A stretch of DNA of 64,000 nt from an uncultured Porphyromonadaceae bacterium (GTDB lineage: Bacteria > Bacteroidota > Bacteroidia > Bacteroidales > Muribaculaceae). The DNA lies in contig CAMWVQ010000002.1 in the NCBI GenBank assembly GCA_947177635.1, forward strand, positions 1 to 64,000. The letters are read 5' to 3'. A program made the translations under genes and the position numbers. The notes under the pieces were generated by a model, which did no database searches, was not told where the DNA came from, and worked only from the letters and a program-made list of their open reading frames with translations. Of the stretch, positions 9,643 to 18,531 are shown piece after piece; position 1 is the stretch's first letter; every line of letters starts with the position of its first letter.

Positions 9643-9673
9643 CAAAGTTACGAAAATTTGGTTTATCTTCAAA
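9643..9673 (-). promoter_or_regulatory. Predicted promoter of proS
   Basis: Read on the minus strand, TTTG (9670-9673) and TAACTTTG (9643-9650) are separated by 19 bases, matching the Bacteroidetes -33/-7 consensus. The predicted transcript begins near 9638, about 30 bases before the ATG. The same octamer TAACTTTG is used by nrdD and by the gene at 52518-53717. Confidence 0.65.
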
Positions 9674-9706
9674 GGGTTGCAGATTCCGGGTTGTGACAGC
9701 CCTCTC

Positions 9707-10342
9707 CTATTTTGATTTTTTCATCTCCTCAATCAGAACCTTGTCGGGAACAATGTAAATCTCAAGGCGTCGGTTTTCCGCCCGGTTGCTCCGCGAATTG
9801 TTATCTTTCAGAGGCTCGTTGGCGGCCATCGGGTATCCTGTGAGGGACTCGGTGTCTGATGCGTTGCTGTCGAAATAGTCGTAAAGAGACACAATCCTTT
9901 TTTCTGACAAGGAGGAGAGATAAGTATCTGAGCCGGAATCATCGGTGTGGAGAGCCAGTATTACTTTGAATTTTCCCGGCACCCTGAAATATGGCAGGAA
10001 TGGCTTCAGTAATGATGCCGCCGATTTCGACAATGCAGTGTCATTCGGCTCGAAGAGTTTGTCGGTAGGAATGGTGGCGATGACAATCTCCCCTTTCCTC
10101 ATGGTCTCCACCTTGTATCCCGCTTTTAGAAGAGCGAGGGCCTCACGCTTCATATATCCTTTGACGAAAGCGTTGAGTTTGGAGGGGACTTCTGGAACGG
10201 CGAGTGTCTGTTCAATCGTCATCTCCTCTGCGGGAAGCTCCTGAGAGACTCCGGCAGGCATAGTGTCCTGGCCATTGGATAAAAGCCAGGGGGCTGTACC
10301 CAATGCCAACACCATTAAGATGTTTTTATAAAACGGCCTCAT
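9707..10342 (-). CDS. OmpA-like domain protein, exported
   Basis: A 211-residue protein with an N-terminal hydrophobic segment (ILMVLALGTAPWLL) that is probably a signal peptide. A C-terminal OmpA/MotB-like domain spans about residues 85-205, seen in LHTDDSGSDTYLSSLSEKR and SNRAENRRLEIYIVP. Such domains bind peptidoglycan in the periplasm. The usual TDxxG signature is changed to TDDSG, so peptidoglycan affinity is uncertain. The protein lacks an N-terminal beta-barrel. It sits last in the minus-strand series after the acidic protein at 10397, with a 54-base gap. Confidence 0.75.
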   Translation of the reverse strand: MRPFYKNILMVLALGTAPWLLSNGQDTMPAGVSQELPAEEMTIEQTLAVPEVPSKLNAFVKGYMKREALALLKAGYKVETMRKGEIVIATIPTDKLFEPNDTALSKSAASLLKPFLPYFRVPGKFKVILALHTDDSGSDTYLSSLSEKRIVSLYDYFDSNASDTESLTGYPMAANEPLKDNNSRSNRAENRRLEIYIVPDKVLIEEMKKSK

Positions 10343-10396
10343 CGAAATAATGTTATGCGGAATACTTGAAATGAGTTAAACACGGGCTACGAGGAA

Positions 10397-10696
10397 TCAG
10401 AGCACGGAATCCTCGTAATCCACCTCGGCGCGAACCATCAGCGGTACGTCCTCGGGGTCGATTGATGCCCCTTTGTCTTTGCGCAACATTCTTGTGACGT
10501 AGTCAATCATGTCAGGCTCGATGTCGTCGTCTGCATCATCGTCATCCGCATCCACGTCGAGAAGGCCATTCTCTTCGTAGAAATCCCAGATCATGTCGAC
10601 AACGTTCAGCACTTCATCCTCAGGGTAGGGCTTGCGTCCTGCCTCACGGAGCCTGTCGTTAATGAAAGCTACTGCTCTAAGTTCATCAAATTCCAT
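10397..10696 (-). CDS. Small acidic conserved hypothetical protein
   Basis: A 99-residue protein that I do not recognise by function. It is strongly acidic, with a run DVDADDDDADDD near residues 48-59 between two helical parts (FDELRAVAFINDRLREAG and IDYVTRMLRKDKG). There is no signal peptide, membrane segment or cysteine. It follows rimM by 62 bases on the same strand, so it may be co-transcribed with it. The reading frame is convincing because of its position in a tight gene series and its normal codon composition, but no role can be given. Confidence 0.7.
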   Translation of the reverse strand: MEFDELRAVAFINDRLREAGRKPYPEDEVLNVVDMIWDFYEENGLLDVDADDDDADDDIEPDMIDYVTRMLRKDKGASIDPEDVPLMVRAEVDYEDSVL

Positions 10697-10758
10697 AATA
10701 TGCAGTTGTTTTATGGTGTCCTTTTAATTATGTCGTGAATCCGTAAACGGATATGGTC

Positions 10759-11292
10759 TCATTGAATCTCGACGAGACCTTCCGGCAAATCCATCTCAAT
10801 AGATTTCCGGTCTGGGTCTATACCTGTCACGAACTCATCCGCTACTGGTATCAACAAAATTTTTCCCTCCGGAGTTTCGACAATGAAAAGAAAGTTGGCT
10901 GTCGAATCCTCTATTCCGGTTATCTTTCCTGCCGTTCTTGTTCCTTTGATGATGACATCGTAGCCGACAAAATCTTCGGCATAAAACCCATCTTCCGAGT
11001 CCTCCTCTTCGTCAGCAGCCTCGGAGCGGAGAATGTAGACGGTCTTGTTGGTGAGAGCGGCCACATGCCGGTCATCGGTTATTCCGTCGATTGTCACAAG
11101 GTCTGTTTCGGCGCCTTTGGGACGCAAGGAATTCAGGAAGAACGGGACAAAGATGCCATCCATGTCAACGACCACACAGGAGCAGTCGCTGAAATCAACG
11201 AGGTCGTCATCACGCAATATCGAGATTTCGCCGTTGATGCCGTGGGGCTTCAGGAATTTCCCGACCGGTTTGAGATCTGTGATGGAAATCAT
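10759..11292 (-). CDS. rimM: Ribosome maturation factor RimM
   Basis: Assists assembly of the 30S head, binding S19 and helping 16S rRNA processing. The 177-residue protein has the N-terminal RimM barrel (PVGKFLKPHGINGEI at about 9-23) and a C-terminal PRC-barrel domain (DFVGYDVI...GTRTAGKITGI, then LIPVADEFVTGIDPDRKSIEMDLPEGLVEI), which is the classic ending. An acidic linker (EAADEEEDSED) separates the domains. The gene overlaps the preceding DUF4290 gene by four bases, implying coupled translation. Confidence 0.93.
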   Translation of the reverse strand: MISITDLKPVGKFLKPHGINGEISILRDDDLVDFSDCSCVVVDMDGIFVPFFLNSLRPKGAETDLVTIDGITDDRHVAALTNKTVYILRSEAADEEEDSEDGFYAEDFVGYDVIIKGTRTAGKITGIEDSTANFLFIVETPEGKILLIPVADEFVTGIDPDRKSIEMDLPEGLVEIQ

Positions 11293-11879
11293 TTGCGTTT
11301 TTTCTTTTTCTTGCCTCCCTGAGGTTTGGGCATTTCCTGGAATTCGTGGAGCCGATGTGTCTCCGGGTCAAGCCGCAGTTCCCCTTTGGAATACAATGCC
11401 AGGTCTGCGAAAATCTTCCGGTCGTCAACTCCCTCGGGACTGAGGGCCAGCATCTGTTTCTTCATATGGTTGGCCAGAAGCATCACGATTGCGTCTCGCT
11501 CCTCTCCGGGTTCCATTCCGGCAGCCTTGACAATCATCTGCTCGGTGATTTTGCCGTAATGGCGCTGGCGGATGCGAGCCTGGTCATACGGCACCTTTTC
11601 CGGCAATGTGGCCAGGTCGTCAGGCTTGACCACATCGTCGGGGTAATCTATGTCGAGCTTGAAGTCTGACATGATGGCCAGATGGTCCCATACTTTATGG
11701 GCGTTTTCCGGCAGTTTCAGTTCCGGAAAGAGCTGCTCCATCGAGCGAATGATGGAACGTGCGCAAAGGTTGCGCTCATCCCTGTCCTCGATGGTCAGGC
11801 AATGGTCCACCATTTGCTGGAGATTGCGGCCGTATTCCGGCATGGCGAGCCGTTTGAGCCTTGTGTTGTATGTCAACAT
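11289..11879 (-). CDS. DUF4290 family protein
   Basis: A 196-residue cytosolic protein of the DUF4290 family, found mainly in Bacteroidetes and of unknown function. It starts LTYNTRLKRLAMPEYGRNLQQMVDHCLTIEDRDERNLCARSII, which is the conserved block of the family. The C-terminus is extremely basic (GGKKKKKRK), suggesting nucleic acid or ribosome contact, though that is inference. It overlaps rimM by four bases. In several Bacteroides-type genomes, as I recall, murA lies between these two genes; it does not here. Confidence 0.85.
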   Translation of the reverse strand: MLTYNTRLKRLAMPEYGRNLQQMVDHCLTIEDRDERNLCARSIIRSMEQLFPELKLPENAHKVWDHLAIMSDFKLDIDYPDDVVKPDDLATLPEKVPYDQARIRQRHYGKITEQMIVKAAGMEPGEERDAIVMLLANHMKKQMLALSPEGVDDRKIFADLALYSKGELRLDPETHRLHEFQEMPKPQGGKKKKKRK

Positions 11880-11922
11880 ATCTGTTGGTTCTTGAGTCTG
11901 TTTTTTCTCTTCCGCTCGCGGA

Positions 11923-13968
11923 TTATCTTGTCAGAGGTGAATACTCCTTGGAGTAACGGAGCATCTGGGGAATGTATTCCTCCTCATAGGTCACCTTGAC
12001 ATCAGAAATCTTCTCTTCGTCAGAGGTGGGATTTCCGTTGACGTCAACAGTAACATACACGGGGTTGACGAAGCCTTTGTAGGGAGCGATGTCAAGAGTG
12101 GCGTAACGGTCGAGAACCTCCTTGTGGATGGCCGGGTCGACTTTCACGGCGTATTTCTCAACAAGTGCTTCCCCGGCGGCATAGTCTCCCTCGCTCTTGA
12201 TGCGCTGGATTTCGTTGAGGAGCTGGCCGAAGAGGTCGCGGAGTTTGGCATAGTCGTTGATTTTCACAAATGTCTTGCCGTCTTTGACCACATATTCCAC
12301 CACGTTGTCTTTACGCCCGTGCTCAAAGGCCCATTCGGCGATGAGCTTGCGGTTGCGCATATGTGCTTCCTCCACATCCTTGCCCGGCTCGATACGCATC
12401 AGCTGGGTCATAAGGCCGTTGAGCATGTATTTGTAGTATTCGGCCTTGTAGGCATCAGGGTTGTCGAGAAGTCCGAGTTCGATGAGTTTCGGATCAGCCA
12501 GGTAATAGAGTGCGAAGAGGTCAGCACGGGTTTCCTCCAGGGTGGAGCCGTGGGCTTTCAGCGCGTCGGGGTCTACGCCGGGAAGCAGACGTCCGGATGC
12601 GTGGCCGAGACATTCGTGGAGGTCGGTATGGAGGTTGTCGGTGATGAAGAGGTATTTGTCGAGCAGGTCGCGGGTGGGCTGGTCGATGACAAACTCTTCA
12701 TTGAATCCGTTTCCGTGGGATGCGTCGTCATAGGCGCGGGTGATGTTTTCGATGGTCACCGATTTTGAGCCGTGGGCGGCACGAATCCAGTTGGCGTTGG
12801 GGAGGTTGATGCCGATGGGTGTCGCGGGGTATGCGTCACCGGCGAGAATCGCGGCGTTGATTACCTTGGCGCTCACACCTTTCACCTCAGGTTTGCGGAA
12901 ACGGGGGTCAACCGGGGAGTTGTCTTCAAACCACTGGGCGTTGGCGGCCAGAGTCTTGGTGCGCGCCGAGGCTTTCTCGTCACGGAAATTCACAATCGAT
13001 TCCCAGGAACCGGTCATACCGAGTGGGTCGCCGTAGCTTTCGATGAAACCGTTGATGAAATCGACCTGGGAGGAGGTGTCCTCGGTCCAGAGGATGGAAT
13101 ATGAGTCGAAGAGTTTCAGGTCGCCGGTGCGGTAGAACTTGATAAGTTCTTCGATGACAGCCGCCTGCTGGGGGGACTCGGCATATTTCTTCGCCTTTTC
13201 AAGGTTGTCGATGATGCGGGCTATCGCGTCGTTGTAATAGCCGCCGAGCATATAGACCTCCTCCTTTATGACACCTTCGGGTGTCTTTACAAGCCTGGAG
13301 TTGAGACCATAAGAAATCGGGGTCAGGTCTGTTGTGTCTTTGAGGGCCGCGTAATATGCCTCCACTTCAGGCTGTGAGATGTTGTCATACAGGTTGCAGG
13401 CCGAGGTCTTTATGAGGTCTTCCCCGGCGGCCTGGTTGACACGCTTGGGCATGAATGTGGGGTCAAAGATCAGGCTCAGTATCGGGCGCAGTTCTTCAGG
13501 GCTACGCTTGTATATCCCCTTGTCTGAAAGGGTGTGAAGCTGCTCTCCAAGCCAGTCAGCGGAGAATCCGGGAACGAACTTGTCCATCGAATAATGGTGG
13601 TATGCCCCGTTGCCGAACTCAACCTGTTTCAGGTAGGTCTCGAAAGCTTTGAACTCCTTAGAATTGCGGTCGCCGTCATAGTTTGAGTAGACGGTTTCGA
13701 GCAATTGGCGCAAGGGAAGGTTGTATTTGCCGTTCTGGTCCCAGAGGATGTCGCGGCCCTGAAGGGCAGCCTCGGTCAGGAAGTATATGAGTTTCTTCTG
13801 ATTGAGGGTGAGGTCCTGGAAGCCGGGGACGACATAACGGAGCACTTCGATGTCCGCGAAACGGTCAACTACTGTGCCGGATGGGTTGTTGGGATCGAGG
13901 GTGTTTGCCATTGCGGTTGTAGCTGTGGCCAGGGCGCTGGCTAAGGCCAATGTCTTATGGAGTTTCAT
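11923..13968 (-). CDS. Dipeptidyl peptidase III (M49 family), predicted exported
   Basis: A 681-residue zinc metallopeptidase that removes dipeptides from the N-terminus of short peptides. The zinc motif HECLGH is at residues 451-456 and the second metal-ligand block EETRAD at 478-483. The cysteine inside the zinc motif is also known from the Bacteroides thetaiotaomicron enzyme and differs from the HELLGH of animals. The N-terminus (MKLHKTLALASALATATTAMA) looks like a Sec signal peptide cleaved after AMA, pointing to a periplasmic enzyme. Automatic annotation often mislabels members as dihydrofolate reductase; nothing here supports that. It is 36 bases downstream of rlmI. Confidence 0.9.
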   Translation of the reverse strand: MKLHKTLALASALATATTAMANTLDPNNPSGTVVDRFADIEVLRYVVPGFQDLTLNQKKLIYFLTEAALQGRDILWDQNGKYNLPLRQLLETVYSNYDGDRNSKEFKAFETYLKQVEFGNGAYHHYSMDKFVPGFSADWLGEQLHTLSDKGIYKRSPEELRPILSLIFDPTFMPKRVNQAAGEDLIKTSACNLYDNISQPEVEAYYAALKDTTDLTPISYGLNSRLVKTPEGVIKEEVYMLGGYYNDAIARIIDNLEKAKKYAESPQQAAVIEELIKFYRTGDLKLFDSYSILWTEDTSSQVDFINGFIESYGDPLGMTGSWESIVNFRDEKASARTKTLAANAQWFEDNSPVDPRFRKPEVKGVSAKVINAAILAGDAYPATPIGINLPNANWIRAAHGSKSVTIENITRAYDDASHGNGFNEEFVIDQPTRDLLDKYLFITDNLHTDLHECLGHASGRLLPGVDPDALKAHGSTLEETRADLFALYYLADPKLIELGLLDNPDAYKAEYYKYMLNGLMTQLMRIEPGKDVEEAHMRNRKLIAEWAFEHGRKDNVVEYVVKDGKTFVKINDYAKLRDLFGQLLNEIQRIKSEGDYAAGEALVEKYAVKVDPAIHKEVLDRYATLDIAPYKGFVNPVYVTVDVNGNPTSDEEKISDVKVTYEEEYIPQMLRYSKEYSPLTR

Positions 13969-14004
13969 TTGTGGGTTGTTATCGGTTGTTTGTTGATAGA
14001 CTTG

Positions 14005-15186
14005 TTATTCCACATAAAGGACGAGTCCTTTGAGGTATTCCCCTTCAGGGTGATATATGTTGACCGGATGGTCGGCCGGCTGGGTCAGCTGATGCAGGAT
14101 GCGTATTTTCCTTCCGCTTTGCGCCGCGGCCGAGAACACCGCCAGGCGGAACTGCTCGCGGCTGACCGCCTGGGAGCATGAGAAGGTGAACAGGATGCTT
14201 CCCGGCGCCAGCTTCTCCATTGCCTTGAAATTCAGTTTCTGGTAGCCGCGCAGGGCGTTGCGGAGCGCGCTGCGGTGTTTCGCGAATGCCGGAGGATCGA
14301 GAACCACAAGGTTGTAATACCCATCTTCCATCTTGTCGAGGAATTTGAAGGCGTCCTCGGCAAATGACTTGTGGCGGATGTCTCCGGGGAAATTCAGGTT
14401 TATGTTCGCGTCGGTCAGAGTGATGGCTTTCTCTGAAGAGTCAACGGAGTGGACAAGATTGGCGCCTCCTCTCATCGCGTAGACAGAGAATCCGCCTGTA
14501 TAGCAGAACATGTTGAGCACATTCCTTCCGTGGGAATAATGCTCAAGGAGCGAGCGGTTGTCTCGCTGGTCGACGAAGAATCCGGTTTTTTGGCCACGCA
14601 GCCAGTCGATGTTGAACTTCAGCCCGTTTTCTACGGCCTCGTTGCCTGAGAACCCGCCAATGAGATAGTCATTCTGGGGGTCAAGCCTTGCCTTGAAAGG
14701 CAATGTCGTTTCTGACTTGTAGTAGACATTCGTGATTTCGATGTTCTCGAGGTTCACCAGTTCCCGGGCTATGATGTCGCGGAAATAGTGCATGCCGGGG
14801 GAATGGGCCTGCACGACGGCTGTCGGCCCATAGATGTCTACCACAAGGCCGGGGAGGAAGTCCCCCTCGCCATGCACAAGGCGAAATGCGTCGTTGTCCG
14901 GCCGTTTCAGGCCAAGGGCTTCCCTGACAGCCAGGGCCTCCCTGAGACGCTCGGCGAAAAACGTGGCGTCAATCTCGCGACGGGAGAAGTCGAGAATCCT
15001 GACGGCTATCGATCCGATCTGGAAATGACCGGTGCCGATAAACCGGCCGGTTGAACTTTCCACGCCGACGACCTCCCCCTCCTCTATTCCTTCGGGCAAA
15101 GGCTCAGCCAATGCGCCCGAGAAGACCCAAGGGTGGAAACGGTCGAGCGACTCCTCTTTTCCTTTCTTTAACCGGAGTATCTTCAT
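14005..15186 (-). CDS. rlmI: Class I SAM-dependent 23S rRNA methyltransferase, RlmI-like
   Basis: A 393-residue protein. It has an N-terminal PUA domain (about 1-75, LKKGKEESLDRFHPWVFSGAL) and a C-terminal Rossmann methyltransferase domain. The SAM-binding region is NVLNMFCYTGGFSVYAMRGGA followed by SVDSSEKAI, and the catalytic block is VVLDPPAFAK. E. coli RlmI makes m5C1962 of 23S rRNA; the same target is likely but the paralogous family includes other positions. The cysteine in TFSCSQ near the C-terminus is the usual catalytic cysteine of this group. The gene lies 9 bases after rseP and is presumably on the dxr transcript. Confidence 0.85.
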   Translation of the reverse strand: MKILRLKKGKEESLDRFHPWVFSGALAEPLPEGIEEGEVVGVESSTGRFIGTGHFQIGSIAVRILDFSRREIDATFFAERLREALAVREALGLKRPDNDAFRLVHGEGDFLPGLVVDIYGPTAVVQAHSPGMHYFRDIIARELVNLENIEITNVYYKSETTLPFKARLDPQNDYLIGGFSGNEAVENGLKFNIDWLRGQKTGFFVDQRDNRSLLEHYSHGRNVLNMFCYTGGFSVYAMRGGANLVHSVDSSEKAITLTDANINLNFPGDIRHKSFAEDAFKFLDKMEDGYYNLVVLDPPAFAKHRSALRNALRGYQKLNFKAMEKLAPGSILFTFSCSQAVSREQFRLAVFSAAAQSGRKIRILHQLTQPADHPVNIYHPEGEYLKGLVLYVE

Positions 15187-15195
15187 TTGGGATGC

Positions 15196-16518
15196 TTATT
15201 TTATCAGGAATCTGTAAATGTCGTTGAAGTTGGCGTATATGAGCAGGGCGATGAGGAAGAGCATTCCCGCCATCTGCGCTTTCTCGAGGAATTTCTCAGA
15301 GGGCTTGCGGCGGGTGATTACTTCCCACAGCAGGAACGCCACATGGCCGCCGTCAAGGGCAGGGATAGGCAGCAGGTTCATGAACGCCAGGATTATTGAC
15401 AGGAACGCTGTCATTTCCCAGAATGTGCGCCAGTCCCACTTTGCGGGGAACATGCTGCCGATGGCGCCGAAGCCGCCGATTGACTGGGCGCCGGTCTTGG
15501 AGAAAACATGCTTGAGAGACCCGACATAGGTGACAAGCATGTCGGTGCCGTTAGTGACTCCTACGGGAATTGACTGGAAGAATCCATAACGGGTGGTGTC
15601 ACAGACGAAGACCTCAAGGGGCTTCTTGAGCTCGAATCCGAGTTTGCCGTCAGCCGTAGGTGTGGCGGCCACTTTTACGGTGTCGTTGCCACGCAGTAGG
15701 GTGATAGTGGTCTGGCGTCCTCCGTTGAGGTACAGAGCCTTCGAGAGTTCACCGAACGAGGGGGTAAGGGAATCTCCGACGGCAATTATCCGGTCATCGG
15801 CCATAAATCCGGCGCGTGCCGCGGGCTCGCCCGGAATGACATTCTTCACGAACACCGGTATGCGGTAGCCCATGAATCCCTCTTCAGGGTCGAGTTTCTC
15901 GATGGCGTTTTCAGGGAGAAGTATGTCAACTGTGTCGCGATGATTGCGCAACACAGTCACCTTTTTTGCCTCAAGCAATTTGAATAGGTGGCTGCGGTCT
16001 TTCTGGTCTATCTTTGCTCCGTCTGCGGCGAGGAGGATGTCACCTTTATGGAATCCCAGCTCAATTGCAGCCGGGGCGAAGTCCATACCTTCGTAGGCGT
16101 TTTCATAAGGGATGGTCTTTTCACCCCAGTACCAGGCGATTCCGGCGTAGATGATGATGGCGAGGATGAAGTTGTTGAGGACTCCGCCTGTCATCACCAG
16201 GAGCCTTTGCCATGCCGGCTTCACGCGGAACTCGTCAGGCTTGGCAGGTTGGGCCATCTGTTCCTTGTCCATCGACTCGTCAATCATTCCGGCGATCTTC
16301 ACATATCCTCCGAGAGGGAGCCATCCTATTCCATATTCAGTGTCGCTGTTCTTGGGCTTCCATTTTGCAAGTGAAAACCATGGATTGAAGAAGAGGTAGA
16401 ACTTCTCTACTCTGATTTTGAATATGCGCGCCCAAAGGAAATGGCCGAACTCGTGAATAATCACGAGCAGCGACAGGGCAGCGATGAGTTGGAGGGCTTT
16501 TATGAGAAATGATTCCAT
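15196..16518 (-). CDS. rseP: Site-2 protease family zinc metalloprotease (RseP)
   Basis: A 440-residue intramembrane metalloprotease of the inner membrane, which in other bacteria cuts anti-sigma factors to release envelope stress sigma factors. The zinc motif HEFGH is at residues 22-26 within the first membrane segment. The second active-site motif NLLPIPALDGG is in the C-terminal membrane bundle. Two PDZ-like regions lie between (GEPAARAGFMADDRIIAVGD is clear). The start at 16518 (MESFLIKALQL) is the family start; an in-frame codon at 16608 would overlap dxr by about 70 bases. Cotranscription with dxr (20-base gap) is common in bacteria. Confidence 0.93.
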   Translation of the reverse strand: MESFLIKALQLIAALSLLVIIHEFGHFLWARIFKIRVEKFYLFFNPWFSLAKWKPKNSDTEYGIGWLPLGGYVKIAGMIDESMDKEQMAQPAKPDEFRVKPAWQRLLVMTGGVLNNFILAIIIYAGIAWYWGEKTIPYENAYEGMDFAPAAIELGFHKGDILLAADGAKIDQKDRSHLFKLLEAKKVTVLRNHRDTVDILLPENAIEKLDPEEGFMGYRIPVFVKNVIPGEPAARAGFMADDRIIAVGDSLTPSFGELSKALYLNGGRQTTITLLRGNDTVKVAATPTADGKLGFELKKPLEVFVCDTTRYGFFQSIPVGVTNGTDMLVTYVGSLKHVFSKTGAQSIGGFGAIGSMFPAKWDWRTFWEMTAFLSIILAFMNLLPIPALDGGHVAFLLWEVITRRKPSEKFLEKAQMAGMLFLIALLIYANFNDIYRFLIK

Positions 16519-16538
16519 TGTGATTCGAAAGGTTGTGT

Positions 16539-17735
16539 TTAACAGATGTGTACGGTCGCCACGGAATTGGTGAATTCTGTGGTTCTTGCCCTTGTGACGC
16601 GGTTGCATTCCACGTAATCCTCGTATGAAGGGGTGGCAACGTCATCGGTGAGGGTCTCGACCGACTTCATTATCAGCGGGAAAATATCGGTAAATCTGAT
16701 TTTGTCCTGCAGAAATGCCGCTACTGCGATTTCGTTGGCAGCGTTTATGACGCATGGGACAAGGCCTCCCCTTTCAAGGGCCAGATGGGCCAGAGTGATG
16801 CCGGGGAAACGGCTCGCGTCAGGCTGCTCGAACGTCAGTGTCGAAAGAGTCCGGAAGTCAAGCCCGGGGGTCGCGGTAGCGGGGCGTGTGGCTCCGGCGA
16901 GCGCATATCTGATGGGGCCGCGCATGTCGGGAAGTCCAAGCTGGGCTTTGACCGAGCCATCGACAAATTCCACCATGGAATGCACTATAGACTGGGGATG
17001 GACGATGGCCTCGATTTTCTCCGGGGATATGCCGAAAAGCCAGCGTGCCTCTATGATTTCAAAAGCTTTGTTGACCATCGTGGCAGAGTCGATGGTGATT
17101 TTTGCACCCATTGACCAGTTGGGGTGATGTAGGGCGTCTGCGCGTGTGGCGGAGGCGATTCTCTCGTGGGACCAGGTGCGGAACGGACCGCCTGATGCGG
17201 TGATTATGAGCTTTTTTACAGCTTCAGGCTTTTCTCCGACAAGGCATTGGTAGATTGCCGAATGCTCGGAGTCGACGGGAATAACCTTTGACCTGCTTGA
17301 CGCGAGTTTTCGGGTGACGAGGTCGCCGGCCACGACCAATGTCTCTTTGTTGGCCAACGCGATGTCTTTTCCTGCCTCTATGGCTGAGAGCGTGGGGGCC
17401 AGGCCGCTGTAACCGACGGTGGCTGTCACGACTATGTCTATCTCCTCAAGGGTCATCGCGTCTTTCACGGCCTGGTCTCCGGAGGCTACGGTGATGCCGG
17501 AGCCGTTGAGCAGGTCGCGGAGCCGTTGTTCGAGGGCCGGGTCGGCTATGACAGCCATTTTGGGCTTCCATCTCAGGGCCTGTATCGCGAGTTCCTCGAC
17601 CTTGTGGCCGGCCACAAGCACCACCGGACGTAAACGGTGGGGGTATTCGCCGCAGACTTCGAGAGTCTGCCTGCCGATTGAGCCGGTGGAGCCGAGAATG
17701 GCTATGTTTTTTATTTCGGAGGTGGTTTTTTCCAT
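16539..17735 (-). CDS. dxr: 1-deoxy-D-xylulose 5-phosphate reductoisomerase
   Basis: Second enzyme of the MEP isoprenoid pathway, converting DXP to 2-C-methyl-D-erythritol 4-phosphate with NADPH. The protein has 398 residues. Blocks seen: the NADPH loop LGSTGSIG at 14-21, NKETLVVAG, the metal and substrate site PVDSEHSAI, TASGGPFR, and HHPNWSMGAKITIDSATMVNK. The start at 17735 is preferred to the one at 17768, since the predicted transcription start (about 17768) leaves only the downstream ATG usable. It heads a minus-strand series running to rseP and beyond. Confidence 0.96.
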   Translation of the reverse strand: MEKTTSEIKNIAILGSTGSIGRQTLEVCGEYPHRLRPVVLVAGHKVEELAIQALRWKPKMAVIADPALEQRLRDLLNGSGITVASGDQAVKDAMTLEEIDIVVTATVGYSGLAPTLSAIEAGKDIALANKETLVVAGDLVTRKLASSRSKVIPVDSEHSAIYQCLVGEKPEAVKKLIITASGGPFRTWSHERIASATRADALHHPNWSMGAKITIDSATMVNKAFEIIEARWLFGISPEKIEAIVHPQSIVHSMVEFVDGSVKAQLGLPDMRGPIRYALAGATRPATATPGLDFRTLSTLTFEQPDASRFPGITLAHLALERGGLVPCVINAANEIAVAAFLQDKIRFTDIFPLIMKSVETLTDDVATPSYEDYVECNRVTRARTTEFTNSVATVHIC

Positions 17736-17772
17736 AAAATCAAGATGGAACGGGGTAGCCCATTCCATCTTG

Positions 17773-17804
17773 CAAAGGTAGATATTTTTTTTCAGTTTTA
17801 CAAA
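17773..17804 (-). promoter_or_regulatory. Predicted promoter of the dxr-rseP operon
   Basis: On the minus strand TTTG (17801-17804) is followed after exactly 20 bases by TACCTTTG (17773-17780), a full match to the Bacteroidetes consensus. It leaves a leader of about 30 bases before ATG 17735. Confidence 0.7.
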
Positions 17805-17854
17805 CAGATGTCCCTTGTTCGCGGGGTCCGGCGATATGGCTATGCGGTTAGGGG

Positions 17855-18379
17855 TCAGAGGCCGAATCGGAAACCGACTTGCAGCAGTCCCTGTGCCCCG
17901 AATCCCAGTTCTCCGTAGAGGCTCACGTTCCTGGCAATCTGGGCTTCCGCGCCAAGAGGCGTGACCTGATAGGCGAAGTAGGCTTTGTTATAGGAATCGT
18001 GATGTTTTGGCATCATGTGTGAAATCTCGACGCCAAGCCCAAGGTGTCCGTAGAGTTTGACCACCCGGTTGCTCCAATACTGGTAGCGTCCGTTTAGCAT
18101 CACCACATTGTAAAGGATTGACGAGTGGCTCGGGCCGCCTTTGGTTGTGGTGCTGGATATGGAATAGCTTGGACCAAGCCAGAATTTTGGAGCCACGTTG
18201 AAGTTGACGCCTACTGTCACTGCGCCCCACGCGTTGTTGACTCCGTCCCAGTCATCATGCATGTCTGTGGCGTCCATTTGGGTGTAACCTCCGTAACCAA
18301 AGTAGAGTTCTGCCTTCTGGGCCTGTGATGCAAATGCGGTCGCCACTAAAGCGACAAGCATTAAAAGATACTTTTTCAT
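17855..18379 (-). CDS. Small outer-membrane beta-barrel (porin-family) protein
   Basis: A 174-residue protein with a clear signal peptide (MKKYLLMLVALVATAFASQA). Alternating aromatic/hydrophobic strands follow, e.g. AELYFGYGGYTQM, AVTVGVNFNVAPKFWLGPSYSI and SLYGELGFGAQGLLQVGFRFGL. The ending on an aromatic-rich strand is typical of outer-membrane barrels recognised by the Bam machine. The size suggests an eight-strand barrel like OmpW/OmpX-type proteins. The gap of 119 bases to dxr and 152 bases to nrdG suggests that it is transcribed alone. No substrate can be inferred. Confidence 0.75.
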   Translation of the reverse strand: MKKYLLMLVALVATAFASQAQKAELYFGYGGYTQMDATDMHDDWDGVNNAWGAVTVGVNFNVAPKFWLGPSYSISSTTTKGGPSHSSILYNVVMLNGRYQYWSNRVVKLYGHLGLGVEISHMMPKHHDSYNKAYFAYQVTPLGAEAQIARNVSLYGELGFGAQGLLQVGFRFGL

Positions 18380-18531
18380 TTCCTTAAAATACTTAGTTGT
18401 AAAATATTCGGTCGAGATTTTTGACTTCGTTTAAGTTCTTTCAAATATCTACACGAATTTTAAACAACCTTTTGCCGGAAATGGTTCGGCGCGCCCGACG
18501 CATTTGCCGCCTCTATCGCGCCTTCGATGGC

